Below are positions 51,496 through 59,404 of a DNA stretch of 64,000 nucleotides, piece after piece. The first letter of the stretch is position 1; every line of letters starts with the position of its first letter. The notes under the pieces are model-generated. The model saw only the letters and a list, made by a program, of their open reading frames with translations. It did not search any database and had not been told where the DNA came from. The position numbers and the translations under genes are program-made. The stretch is from Solirubrobacterales bacterium (lineage in GTDB: Bacteria > Actinomycetota > Thermoleophilia > Solirubrobacterales > Solirubrobacteraceae), in NCBI GenBank assembly GCA_003244205.1, contig QHBW01000024.1, positions 1-64,000 of the forward strand, written 5' to 3'.

Positions 51496-52955
51496 CGCTG
51501 CGCCGCTGCCCGCGGACCGAGACGACGCAGCGCCTCGCGCGCAACCGCCGCGTCGTCGAACGGCAGCTTGTGACCATTGGCAAACTCCTGGCCCTGCTCG
51601 TGGCCCTTGCCGGCGATCACGACGACGTCACCGGCCTGCCCCGCCGCTACCGAGCGGGCGATCGCCGCGCGGCGGTCGACTTCCACTTCGACAGCCCGAC
51701 CGGCGCCGGCCACGATCTCCGCGACGATCCCAGCGGGATCCTCGGAGCGAGGATTATCGGAGGTGACGATCACCAGGTCGGCGAGCCTTGAGGCGATCTC
51801 GCCCATCAGCGGTCGCTTGCCGCGGTCGCGGTCCCCGCCCGCACCGAACACGCAGATGACCCGGCCCTGTCCGGTTGCAGAGATCAAGTCGCGTGCTGCT
51901 CGCAGCACGTTCTCGAGCGAGTCGGGCGTGTGCGCGTAGTCGACGAGGACCGCGAAGGGCTGGCCTTCCTCGATCGGCTCGAAGCGACCGGGGACCCGTC
52001 CGGCCGACGGCAGCGCGGCGGCGATCGTGTCGGCCGCCACGCCCAGCGCACGGACGGCGGCCACAGCGCCGAGAACGTTGGCGACGTTGAAGCGCCCGGG
52101 CAGCGGGGAGCGCAGCGACAGCGGACCGTCCGGAGTCGCCAAGTCAAAGCTCGAGCCGCGCAGCCCGCTGTCGAGCCTGGTCAAGCGGTAGTCGGCCGTG
52201 CGGGACTCGAGCGCCACGGTGATCGCGTCGGGGAAGTCGCCGGCCAGCCGCGCGCCGTAGGGATCGTCGATGTTGATCACGCGCACGCGCGAGAGGGGAT
52301 TGTCGAGCAGACGGCGCTTGGCCGCGAAGTAGTCCTCCATCGTGGGATGGAAGTCGAGGTGGTCCCTGGTGATGTTGGTGAAGATCGCAACGGCGAAGTG
52401 GATCGCGTCGGCGCGATGCAGCGAGAGGGCGTGCGAGGAGACCTCCATCGCGCAGGCGCGGTCGCCGGCCGCGCGCATGCCGGCGAGCAGCCGCTGAAGC
52501 TCGATCGCCTCGGGGGTTGTACGAGCGACCGGCAGATCGTGGCCGCCGATCACCGAGGTGACGGTTCCCAGCAAGCCGCAAGGGCGGCCATCCGCCTCCA
52601 GCAGCGCGCGTACGAGGTAAGCGGTGGTGGTCTTGCCGTTCGTCCCGGTGACCCCCACGACATCCAGCGCTGCGCTGGGATCCCCGTGGAAGCGGGCCGC
52701 CGCGAGCGCCATCTCGGCGCGCACGTCCTCTACGACGATTTCGGGGACGCTGAGTCCGAGTGGCCGCTGGACCACGAGGGCGGCCGCACCACGGGCCACG
52801 GCATCGGGCGCAAAGTCGTGACCGTCGCGCTGAAACCCGGGCACGCAGAAGAAGAGCGTTCCCGGGGTGACCGTGCGGTTGTCGTAGGCCAGCGCGGAGA
52901 CTTCGACGTCGGCGGCGCCGGCGGGGGCGCGGCACATCACCTCCCCGAGCTGCAT
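51492..52955 (-). CDS. murE: UDP-N-acetylmuramoyl-tripeptide synthetase, meso-diaminopimelate type
   Basis: A 487-residue Mur ligase. LAYDNRTVTPGTLFFCVPG opens it, GVTGTNGKTTTAYLVRALLE is the ATP loop, MEVSSHALSLHR follows. VTSDNPRSEDP contains the DNPR motif that selects meso-diaminopimelate over lysine, so the peptidoglycan should be A1-gamma type. KGHEQGQEF is near the C-terminus. TATCCT lies 7 bp before the ATG without a Shine-Dalgarno site, in a 48-bp gap after ftsI; an internal promoter and leaderless mRNA are possible. Confidence 0.97.
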   Translation of the reverse strand: MQLGEVMCRAPAGAADVEVSALAYDNRTVTPGTLFFCVPGFQRDGHDFAPDAVARGAAALVVQRPLGLSVPEIVVEDVRAEMALAAARFHGDPSAALDVVGVTGTNGKTTTAYLVRALLEADGRPCGLLGTVTSVIGGHDLPVARTTPEAIELQRLLAGMRAAGDRACAMEVSSHALSLHRADAIHFAVAIFTNITRDHLDFHPTMEDYFAAKRRLLDNPLSRVRVINIDDPYGARLAGDFPDAITVALESRTADYRLTRLDSGLRGSSFDLATPDGPLSLRSPLPGRFNVANVLGAVAAVRALGVAADTIAAALPSAGRVPGRFEPIEEGQPFAVLVDYAHTPDSLENVLRAARDLISATGQGRVICVFGAGGDRDRGKRPLMGEIASRLADLVIVTSDNPRSEDPAGIVAEIVAGAGRAVEVEVDRRAAIARSVAAGQAGDVVVIAGKGHEQGQEFANGHKLPFDDAAVAREALRRLGPRAAAQR

Positions 52956-52962
52956 CGCCGCG

Positions 52963-52968
52963 AGGATA
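52963..52968 (-). promoter_or_regulatory. Putative -10 box of murE (TATCCT)
   Basis: TATCCT on the minus strand, 7 bp before the murE ATG in the ftsI-murE gap, with no Shine-Dalgarno site. No -35 hexamer is recognised. Confidence 0.4.
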
Positions 52969-53003
52969 GAGTCGGCTTCGGCGCAGCCGGCGCGGGAATC
53001 GCC

Positions 53004-54659
53004 CTAGCTCGGCGCAATCCGCAGGTAGGGCAGCGCAAACGCGGCAATCTGGCCGAACGCGGGCGCGGCCACGGTGCCGCCGTAGATCGATCCCTGCGGC
53101 TCGTCGACGACTACGAGCGCGAGCAGCCGCGGGTCTATTGCCGGCGCCATTCCCACAAACGAAGAGACGTAGAGGCTCTGCGAATAGCCCCCGTTTATGG
53201 CGACGTTGGCCGTGCCCGTCTTGCCGGCGAGCTGGTAGCCGGGGACCGACACCTGGCTGGCTGTGCCTCCGGGAGCGAGCACCCCCTGCAGCATCGACCG
53301 CAGGCTCGCCGCCGTGGCGGGCGAGATCACGCGCCGCCCCGGGCGCGCCGCGACGCGGTGGCCGTTGACGGCCGCCACCACGTGAGCAGCGCGCAGGAGA
53401 CCCCCGTCGGCGATCGCGGCGTAGGCGGTGATCATCTGCAGCGGCGTCACCGCGAGACCCTGCCCGATTGGCAGGTTGCCCATCGAGGAGCCCGAGTACT
53501 GCGCGAGCTTGGGCACGATCCCCGCGGCTTCGCCGGGCACGTCGCTACCGGTCGAGCTGCCAAAGCCGAAGCGCCGCACCCAGCTCGAGAACGGAGAAGC
53601 TCCTTCTCGTAGGCCAATCGTGATCGCCCCGACGTTGCTGGACTGCGCGAGGATGCGAGCCGTCGAGAGCGTCACGGCGGGGCGGTTCTCGGCGTCGTGG
53701 ATAACGCGGTCGGCTACCTGAATGGACGGCGCGAGATCGAAGCTTGTCTGCGGCGTGACGACACGATCCTCGAGCGCCCCGGCCACGGTGAACGACTTGA
53801 AGGTGGAACCCGGCTCGTAGCTGTCGACGGCGGCGCCGTTCTGGCGTGCAGCCGGGGGCGCTCCGCCGATGTCATTGGCGTTGACCAGCGGCCAGTTGGC
53901 AAGCGCCAGGATCTCGCCGCTATGCGGGTTCATCACGATCGCGCTCGCGCGCTTGGGTCGGTAGGTGGCGCCGATCTGCTGCAGCACCTGCTCGGTCTTG
54001 GACTCGATGTTGGCGTCGATCGTGAGCTGGAGGCTGTGCCCAGGTCGAGTCGGGTGCAGGTCCTGCACCGAGATCGCCTGTCCCAGCGCGTCCTTGACGA
54101 CGCGGCGGACCCCAGCATGACCGCGCAGGGAACCATCCTGAGACCACTCGAGCCCCGACAGGCCGCTGCCATCTGTCCCGACCGTCCCCAGCAGCTGCGA
54201 GGCGAGCCAGTCCTGCGGGTAGGTGCGCCGCATCTCGGGGATCAGCGACAGCCCGGCGATCCCGAGGCCCTGAACACGCCGTGCGCGGTCGTCCGGGAGC
54301 TGGCGGGCGATGTAGACGAATCCCGTGTGCGCCCGAGCGAGCTCGTTGACCAGCTGGTCGGCGGGCTTGCCGACGAGCGGCGCGATCAATCGACCGGTGT
54401 TGACCGGGTCCTTGATCAGGTATGGGTCCGCCACCAGCGAGTCGGCGGGCTCTGACACCGCCAGCTGGACTCCGTTGCGATCGGTGATCGTCCCACGCGG
54501 CGCGGGGACCGAGACGACCGAGACCTGCTGGCTCGCGGCGACCCGTCGCAGCGTGGGGCCGCGCACCGCGCCGAAGTACGCGGCCCTTATGCCCCCAACC
54601 GCCAGCAGGGCAATAAAGAGGACGAAGAGCAGCCCAATCCGCCGCTCGATCGCCGTCAT
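53004..54659 (-). CDS. ftsI: Division-specific penicillin-binding protein 2B/3 (FtsI)
   Basis: A 551-residue class B PBP. RIGLLFVLFIALLAVGGIRA is the membrane anchor. The dimerisation domain includes VPAPRGTITDRNGVQLAVS. In the transpeptidase domain the active-site serine is in EPGSTFKSFTVAG (SxxK), SSN is in ARILAQSSNVGAI, and KTG in LAGKTGTANV. There are no PASTA repeats. It cross-links septal peptidoglycan with FtsW. It starts 3 bp after the ftsL stop. Confidence 0.97.
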   Translation of the reverse strand: MTAIERRIGLLFVLFIALLAVGGIRAAYFGAVRGPTLRRVAASQQVSVVSVPAPRGTITDRNGVQLAVSEPADSLVADPYLIKDPVNTGRLIAPLVGKPADQLVNELARAHTGFVYIARQLPDDRARRVQGLGIAGLSLIPEMRRTYPQDWLASQLLGTVGTDGSGLSGLEWSQDGSLRGHAGVRRVVKDALGQAISVQDLHPTRPGHSLQLTIDANIESKTEQVLQQIGATYRPKRASAIVMNPHSGEILALANWPLVNANDIGGAPPAARQNGAAVDSYEPGSTFKSFTVAGALEDRVVTPQTSFDLAPSIQVADRVIHDAENRPAVTLSTARILAQSSNVGAITIGLREGASPFSSWVRRFGFGSSTGSDVPGEAAGIVPKLAQYSGSSMGNLPIGQGLAVTPLQMITAYAAIADGGLLRAAHVVAAVNGHRVAARPGRRVISPATAASLRSMLQGVLAPGGTASQVSVPGYQLAGKTGTANVAINGGYSQSLYVSSFVGMAPAIDPRLLALVVVDEPQGSIYGGTVAAPAFGQIAAFALPYLRIAPS

Positions 54660-54662
54660 CGC

Positions 54663-55424
54663 TCAGCCCCCGGTGGCGCTCGACCCGCTGGCCGCCGCGG
54701 GGGTGCTGGAGCCGCTGGCCGCCGTCGGCGTGCTCGAGCCGCTGGCCAGCGTCGGGGTGCTCGAGCCGCTGACCGCCGTGGGGGTGCTCGAGCCGCTGGC
54801 CAGCGTCGGGGTGCTGGAGCCGTTGTTCGAAGGCAGCGCAACCTGCTCCAGCGGCGCCAGCGGAGCACGCAGCTCGCGCAGCGCGTTGGCCCCGTCGGCG
54901 CGCGGATCGATGGCCAGGTAGCGGAACTCCCCTGCCGGGGGCATGACGAGGCCGAGGTTGCGTCCCTGGGCCTGGATGCGGCCGACCGAGCCGTCGCGGG
55001 CGATGCGCGAGGCGTACAGCTCGTTCTCGCGCTGGAGCGTCTGGATCCGCTCCAGCGCGCGGGAGATTCCCGCGTTGAGCTTGAGCATCGAGACCTGCAT
55101 CGCCACGATCCCCAGCAGCGCTGAGGCGACGAGCGCAATCCAGAAGCGCCCGCGCACCATGCGCATGACGATCGGTCGGTCGGGCAGCCCGACGAGCGTG
55201 CGTGCGCCCGCCGTCGCCAGGCGCGCCCCGAGGGGCGGGGCGAGCACGGCTGCGCCAGCGGTGCGCATCGCTCCGCTCGAGGGTCGCGGCCTTCCGCCTG
55301 CCGGCCCACTCACTCGCCGCGTCGAACGCGTGGATGCCGGACGTGGCCTCGCGGTCCGCTGGGGAGTGGTCGTGGCGCGACGCTTGGGCCGCGACCGCGC
55401 GGCAGCTGCAGCGGGCGGCGTCAC
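54663..55424 (-). CDS. ftsL: FtsL-like bitopic division protein with a C-terminal nonapeptide repeat
   Basis: A 253-residue protein in the ftsL position between rsmH and ftsI. Residues 1-90 are a basic, Pro/Arg-rich cytoplasmic tail; 94-114 (FWIALVASALLGIVAMQVSM) form the membrane helix; 115-155 (ISRALERIQTLQRENELYAS) form a leucine-zipper-like coil as in FtsL/DivIC. Residues 202-246 are five repeats of GSSTPTxxS, encoded by a 27-bp array. The GTG start overlaps the rsmH stop (GTGA). Typical FtsL is about 90-120 residues, so both ends are extended. The family call relies on topology and position. Confidence 0.82.
   Translation of the reverse strand: MTPPAAAAARSRPKRRATTTPQRTARPRPASTRSTRRVSGPAGGRPRPSSGAMRTAGAAVLAPPLGARLATAGARTLVGLPDRPIVMRMVRGRFWIALVASALLGIVAMQVSMLKLNAGISRALERIQTLQRENELYASRIARDGSVGRIQAQGRNLGLVMPPAGEFRYLAIDPRADGANALRELRAPLAPLEQVALPSNNGSSTPTLASGSSTPTAVSGSSTPTLASGSSTPTAASGSSTPAAASGSSATGG
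54687..54821. repeat. 27-bp tandem array inside ftsL (5 units)
   Basis: Five head-to-tail 27-bp units, each starting GCTGRCC and ending GTGCTSGAGCC on the plus strand. Units at 54741-54767 and 54795-54821 differ by one base. A partial, diverged unit lies at about 54671-54686. The array keeps frame and codes for GSSTPTLAS-like nonapeptides. Confidence 0.95.
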
Positions 55425-56368
55425 GCGCCGTCCTTCGCGAGCTTGCGGACCACCCGCAGATGGGCTGACCTTGCGCGTGGGTTGGCGGCGACCTCGCCCG
55501 CGGTGGGCACGATTGCGCGGCGTGTCACGAGCTCGCCCTCCGGGCTGCGCCCGCACCCACAGACGGGCAGATCCGGCGGGCAGATGCACCCCCGCGCGCG
55601 CGCGGCAAAGAATCGCTTGACGCGCCGGTCCTCGAGCGAGTGAAACGAGATCGCCGCCATCTGGCCGCCGGGAGCAAGCAGCGCCCACGCGCATGGCAGG
55701 GCCGCATCGAGCTGTCCGAGCTCGTCGTTGACAGCGATGCGAATCGCCTGGAAGACCCGCTTGGCGGGGTGTCCGGCGGCAAACCGCGCCGGCGCGGGGA
55801 CGGCAGAGACGATCATCTCCACCAGCTCCTGAGTACGTTCCAGCCTGCGCTTGGCGCGGGCGCGTACCACGGCCCGCGCGATCGCGGCGGCGAAACGCTC
55901 CTCGCCGTACTCGCGAAACAGGCGCGCCAAGCGGCGCTCGTCCCATTCGTTAATGATCGCGAGGCCCGTCAACTCTCCGCCGGGGTCCATGCGCATGTCG
56001 AGAGGAGCGTCGGCGGCGTAGGAGAACCCGCGCTCGCGGGCGTCGAGCTGGATACTCGACAGACCGAGATCGAGGTAGACGACGTCGGCCCGCACTCCTT
56101 CGCTCACGAGGCCGGCCAGCGCGCCTGCGAAGTCGCCGGCAACGAAGCGCGTGGCGCAGCTCATGTCAGCCGCCAGCTCGGCGAATCGCTCTGCCGCGAC
56201 GGGATCGCGATCGATCCCGATGAGCGTTCCAGCGGGTCCGATGCAACCGCCCATCAGGCGCGCGTGTCCAGCGCCGCCAACGGTGGCGTCCACGACCACT
56301 TGCCCGGGAGCCGGAGCGAGCAGATCGATCAGCTCCCCGGCGAGGACGGGGACGTGAAGGGCGGACAT
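55421..56368 (-). CDS. rsmH: 16S rRNA (cytosine(1402)-N4)-methyltransferase
   Basis: A 315-residue enzyme. HVPVLAGELIDLLAPAPGQV begins it, VVDATVGGAGHARLM is the SAM motif, YLDLGLSSIQLDARERGFSY and DMRMDPGGELTG are the family core, and ISFHSLEDRRVKRFF the catalytic-domain end. CICPPDLPVCGCG is a Cys-rich loop. ATG 56368 lies 1 bp after the mraZ stop. Longer in-frame sequence upstream overlaps mraZ. Confidence 0.97.
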   Translation of the reverse strand: MSALHVPVLAGELIDLLAPAPGQVVVDATVGGAGHARLMGGCIGPAGTLIGIDRDPVAAERFAELAADMSCATRFVAGDFAGALAGLVSEGVRADVVYLDLGLSSIQLDARERGFSYAADAPLDMRMDPGGELTGLAIINEWDERRLARLFREYGEERFAAAIARAVVRARAKRRLERTQELVEMIVSAVPAPARFAAGHPAKRVFQAIRIAVNDELGQLDAALPCAWALLAPGGQMAAISFHSLEDRRVKRFFAARARGCICPPDLPVCGCGRSPEGELVTRRAIVPTAGEVAANPRARSAHLRVVRKLAKDGA

Positions 56369-56369
56369 G

Positions 56370-56810
56370 TCAGCGAGCAGGGTCAAGGCCGAAGCGCTCC
56401 GAGAGATTGGCAACCTTGGCGCTGAGGTCGGCGTCGTAGGCCGCCCAAGCGGACCGCGACCACGTCTCGACGTGATCCTCGGCGCCGTTGACGGTGACCT
56501 CGCGATCGACACCCGCCTTCTCCAGCAGCCGTGGCGGGATCATGATCCGCCCCGCTCCGTCGAGCTCGCCCGGGAAGGCGTAGGCGGAAAAGAACCGAAG
56601 CAGCTCGCGCCGCTCCGGCGACAGCCGACTCATGCCCTCGAGCGAGCGCGTGACGTACTCGTCATAGGCCGGCGGCGTCCAGAGGCTGATGCAGGGGCCG
56701 AACTCGAGCGCGAGCACCAAACCGTCGGCAAACGTCGGCCGGAAGGCGGCCGGCACGGTGAGCCGGTTCTTCGCGTCGAGCGAGTAGTCAAAGGTGCCTC
56801 GGAAGGACAT
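56370..56810 (-). CDS. mraZ: Transcriptional regulator MraZ
   Basis: A 146-residue protein with two SpoVT-AbrB-like repeats. MSFRGTFDYSLDAKNRLTVP and ELDGAGRIMIPPRLLEKAG carry the DxKxR and DxxGR signatures of the two halves. It forms a ring that binds GTGGG repeats upstream of its own gene and represses the dcw cluster. Matching boxes are found upstream. It is the first gene of the 15-kb cluster. Confidence 0.97.
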   Translation of the reverse strand: MSFRGTFDYSLDAKNRLTVPAAFRPTFADGLVLALEFGPCISLWTPPAYDEYVTRSLEGMSRLSPERRELLRFFSAYAFPGELDGAGRIMIPPRLLEKAGVDREVTVNGAEDHVETWSRSAWAAYDADLSAKVANLSERFGLDPAR

Positions 56811-56838
56811 CGCTGATCACCGATCAGAAGAGGATTGG

Positions 56839-56877
56839 ACCGAGGTGGCGGAGTGGGAGGAGCCCCGCCACCCCGGT
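56839..56877 (-). other. 13-bp hairpin in the mraZ leader
   Basis: Arms at 56839-56851 and 56865-56877 are complementary over 13 positions, with one G-U pair on the minus-strand RNA, and enclose a 13-nt loop. On the transcript it lies between both predicted promoters and the mraZ start codon, about 28 nt before the ATG. There is no T-tract, so a plain terminator is not indicated. Confidence 0.7.
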
Positions 56878-56888
56878 CAACGAGCGGG

Positions 56889-56917
56889 AAGATAACCCAC
56901 CCTCCTCCAATTTGCAA
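56889..56917 (-). promoter_or_regulatory. Second putative mraZ promoter (TTGCAA-17-TATCTT)
   Basis: TTGCAA (56912-56917), 17 bp, then TATCTT (56889-56894). The start would be near 56882, immediately before the 13-bp hairpin. A GTGGG motif lies within the spacer at 56896-56900. Confidence 0.45.
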
Positions 56918-56919
56918 GC

Positions 56920-56948
56920 ATTCTACCCCACTTTCTCCCACGGGTCGA
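56920..56948 (-). promoter_or_regulatory. Putative mraZ promoter (TCGACC-17-TAGAAT) with embedded MraZ boxes
   Basis: TCGACC (56943-56948), 17 bp, then TAGAAT (56920-56925), a five-of-six -10 box. The spacer contains GTGGGA (56936-56941) and GTGGGG (56926-56931), 10 bp apart, the TGGGR-N5-TGGGR layout of MraZ-binding sites. MraZ bound here would block RNA polymerase. The 326-bp gap from 56811 to 57136 holds these elements and no gene. Confidence 0.65.
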
Positions 56949-57136
56949 TCAGCGGCCCCTTCCAGAGGTCCGAAAGATGCGTGTTTGCAGGTGATTCGGC
57001 GCCGTCGTCGGGCCCCCTCCGGCCCCGCCGGAAGTGCAAGGCAGCGTGCGCGCGGGGCGTCTGCAAGTGGGCCTGCAGAAACGGTGGGCGTTGGCCAGCG
57101 TTCCGTCCGATCGCTGTGCCGTCATGCTCCGCGGCC

Positions 57137-58618
57137 ATGGCAGCCCGCCTTTCGCTGCTCGCCCTCGCAAGCGCCACCTTCGCCGTCGGGATCGTCCTCG
57201 GCCTCGGCATTCTGCTCCCGGGACGACCGCGGCCGAACGTCCAGACGGCCGCGGTTGTGCCTCCCTATGCGGCGCTCTACCTCGAGGTGCTGACGCGTCC
57301 GCATGGCACCGAGGGCGACCTCGCCCGCCGAGTGCTGGCGCAAGAGCTCGGAGGCCCGCCGCTGCAGCGCCTCGGTCCGGCGCTGGCCAAGGCGATCGCC
57401 CCCGGCGCTGGACTTGACTATGCGCGCGACGTGCGGCCGTGGCTCGGAGGGCGCGTTGGCCTCTTCTACCTGGCACTTGCCGGAGCGCGCTCGCACCCGA
57501 CGCTGCTGATCGCCTCGCGTCGCGACGCCCAGGCGCGAATCGTGCTCGCGCGCGCGGGGACGGCGGTCGCCGCCTACCGCGGAACCCAGTACCGGCTGCG
57601 CCGGGACGGGGCGGCGGTGGCAATCGTCGATCACGTCGTTGTCGTGGGGCCCGAGCCGGGAGTCCGTGCCGCCATCGACGCCTCACACGACGGCTCGCTG
57701 AGCGACACCGACGCCTACCGCTTCGAGGTGTCAGCGCTGGAGCGCTCACGCCTTGGCCTGGGATACCTCGACGTCGGCCGGGCCGCGGCCGCCATACCGG
57801 ACGGCTTGCTACCGGCCAGCCTGCGTCGCGTCCTGGTCGAGCGGCTCGCCGGCTCGCATCCAAGCCCTCTCGTCGGCGCGTTGACGGCGGCGCCCGGGGC
57901 GCTTGTGCTCGACCTCCAGTCGAGCGCAAGCCAGCTGTCGGTCGGAGCGCCCCCGCCGGTCGCCGGAGGCGCGATCAGCAAGGCTGGCTCTTCGGCGCCG
58001 GTCGCTACGGCGGCGCCCCAGGCGAGCCGTCTCCCGGTCGTCAGCACGCTTCCCTCGGACACCGTCGTCGGAATCGGCGTCGAGTCGATCGGCGCCGTCC
58101 TGGCAGGCGCCTTCGATTCCACCGGTCAGCCGCCGGGTGTCGCCCAGGGCGTTTCGGCGCTGCGCGATCGGCTCGGGCGCGCGCTGGGCCTGAGTCCGAG
58201 CCGCGACCTCTTCCCGTGGATGCACGATGCCGCGCTGATGGTGCGAGCCCCACGACACGGCGACGCGGCGCTGGTAGTGACCTCGCTTGACCCGAGCGCA
58301 AGCGCGCGGGCGGCCAGGGCGCTGCGCGCGGCGCTCTCGCCGCTGCTGGTGCTGCCGCGGCGCGAGCGCCTCGTGCTCGCCACCTCTCGCGCGGCTGCGC
58401 TCGATGCGCTCAGCGCCCCGGTCCGGCTTGCGGCGCGCCGCGAGTTCGACGTGGCAGTGAGCGCCTTGGGCAGCGCGTTCACCCAGCTGGGCTTCGTTGA
58501 CGCGGCGGCCCTGCGCCAGCGCAGCCATGGTGTGCTGCGGGCGCTGTTCGACCACGTCGCGGCGATCGTCCTCGCGACCAAGGGTCATCACGACCGCGTC
58601 ACGTTCGCGCTGCGTTAG
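57137..58618 (+). CDS. DUF3352-like membrane-anchored protein
   Basis: A 493-residue protein. Residues about 5-28 (LLALASATFAVGIVLGLGIL) form an uncleaved signal anchor. The rest is extracytoplasmic, with two similar halves: PPYAALYLEVLTRP then DYARDVRPWLGGRVGLFYL in the first, and TVVGIGVESIGAVLAGAF with DLFPWMHDAALMVRAP in the second. The FPWMHDAALMV motif is typical of DUF3352 proteins of high-GC Gram-positives. The function is unknown. ATG 57137 is used; GTG 57116 is possible. It diverges from mraZ. Confidence 0.75.
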   Translation: MAARLSLLALASATFAVGIVLGLGILLPGRPRPNVQTAAVVPPYAALYLEVLTRPHGTEGDLARRVLAQELGGPPLQRLGPALAKAIAPGAGLDYARDVRPWLGGRVGLFYLALAGARSHPTLLIASRRDAQARIVLARAGTAVAAYRGTQYRLRRDGAAVAIVDHVVVVGPEPGVRAAIDASHDGSLSDTDAYRFEVSALERSRLGLGYLDVGRAAAAIPDGLLPASLRRVLVERLAGSHPSPLVGALTAAPGALVLDLQSSASQLSVGAPPPVAGGAISKAGSSAPVATAAPQASRLPVVSTLPSDTVVGIGVESIGAVLAGAFDSTGQPPGVAQGVSALRDRLGRALGLSPSRDLFPWMHDAALMVRAPRHGDAALVVTSLDPSASARAARALRAALSPLLVLPRRERLVLATSRAAALDALSAPVRLAARREFDVAVSALGSAFTQLGFVDAAALRQRSHGVLRALFDHVAAIVLATKGHHDRVTFALR

Positions 58619-58626
58619 ACGCTCCG

Positions 58627-59295
58627 TCAGCTGGGCGGCGGCAGCGGCGCCGCTCCATTCTGCGCTCCCGTCACGCGACCGGAGCGGGCATCGTCAATGC
58701 CCTGATCGAACTGGGCCGCCGACAGCGTGCCGATTACGTGACCGACGATGCGCCCCGACGCCGAGACGAAGTAGGTCTCCGGAAACGCCGGCACGTTCCA
58801 GCGCCCCGCGACGAGGTTCGACGCGTCGTGCACGGTCGGGTAGGTCACGCGGTGTTTGGCGAGGAAGGCGCGCGCGTCCGGGATGTTGTCGAGCGAGTCG
58901 AGCCCCAGCACGAGCACGCCGCGGGCCCTGGCACGCCTCCACCCTGCTCCGAGGATCGGAGACTCGGTCGCACACGGACCGCACCACGAGGCCCAGAAGT
59001 TGAGCGCGTACGGGACGCCCAGCAGCGCATGGCCCGAGACGCTGCCGCTGACCAGCAGCGGTCTCACACGCGCCGCCAGTGGACCGTCGAGTGGCGAGCC
59101 GGCCGCGATCACGCTGGCGCTGAATGCGGGTGCCGCGACCGGGTCGCCGCGCCCGAGCTGGTCGTCGATCCCGTTGCTGGTCCCGTGCGAGAGCACGCCG
59201 TAGGCGAGCAGCGCCACGAGGGCCAAGCCGAGCAGGCCAACGAGCGCGGGCGCCAGCCACCCACGGCGTCGAGTCGCTGGCGACTCTGCGGCCAT
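58627..59295 (-). CDS. TlpA/CcmG-like membrane-anchored thioredoxin
   Basis: A 222-residue protein. LAPALVGLLGLALVALLAYGV (about 14-34) is an N-terminal anchor. The thioredoxin fold has ALNFWASWCGPCATESPIL with the redox WCGPC at about residue 105, and a cis-proline in VPAFPETYFV. It should act outside the membrane as a disulfide reductase, as CcmG/ResA do in cytochrome c maturation, but no ccm or ccdA genes are near. TAGGGT is 9 bp before the ATG. It converges with the DUF3352 gene (8-bp gap). Confidence 0.9.
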   Translation of the reverse strand: MAAESPATRRRGWLAPALVGLLGLALVALLAYGVLSHGTSNGIDDQLGRGDPVAAPAFSASVIAAGSPLDGPLAARVRPLLVSGSVSGHALLGVPYALNFWASWCGPCATESPILGAGWRRARARGVLVLGLDSLDNIPDARAFLAKHRVTYPTVHDASNLVAGRWNVPAFPETYFVSASGRIVGHVIGTLSAAQFDQGIDDARSGRVTGAQNGAAPLPPPS

Positions 59296-59304
59296 CGCGT
59301 CAAA

Positions 59305-59310
59305 ACCCTA
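59305..59310 (-). promoter_or_regulatory. Putative -10 box of the TlpA-like gene (TAGGGT)
   Basis: TAGGGT on the minus strand, 9 bp before the ATG, without a Shine-Dalgarno site. Confidence 0.35.
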
Positions 59311-59404
59311 GTGCGTGGCTGATCGCTGCAGCGACGACTCGATGCAAGTTCACGTTCAGCGCAACATGGCGGGCAGGAACCCGGCCTATGATGCCGACGC
59401 CCCG

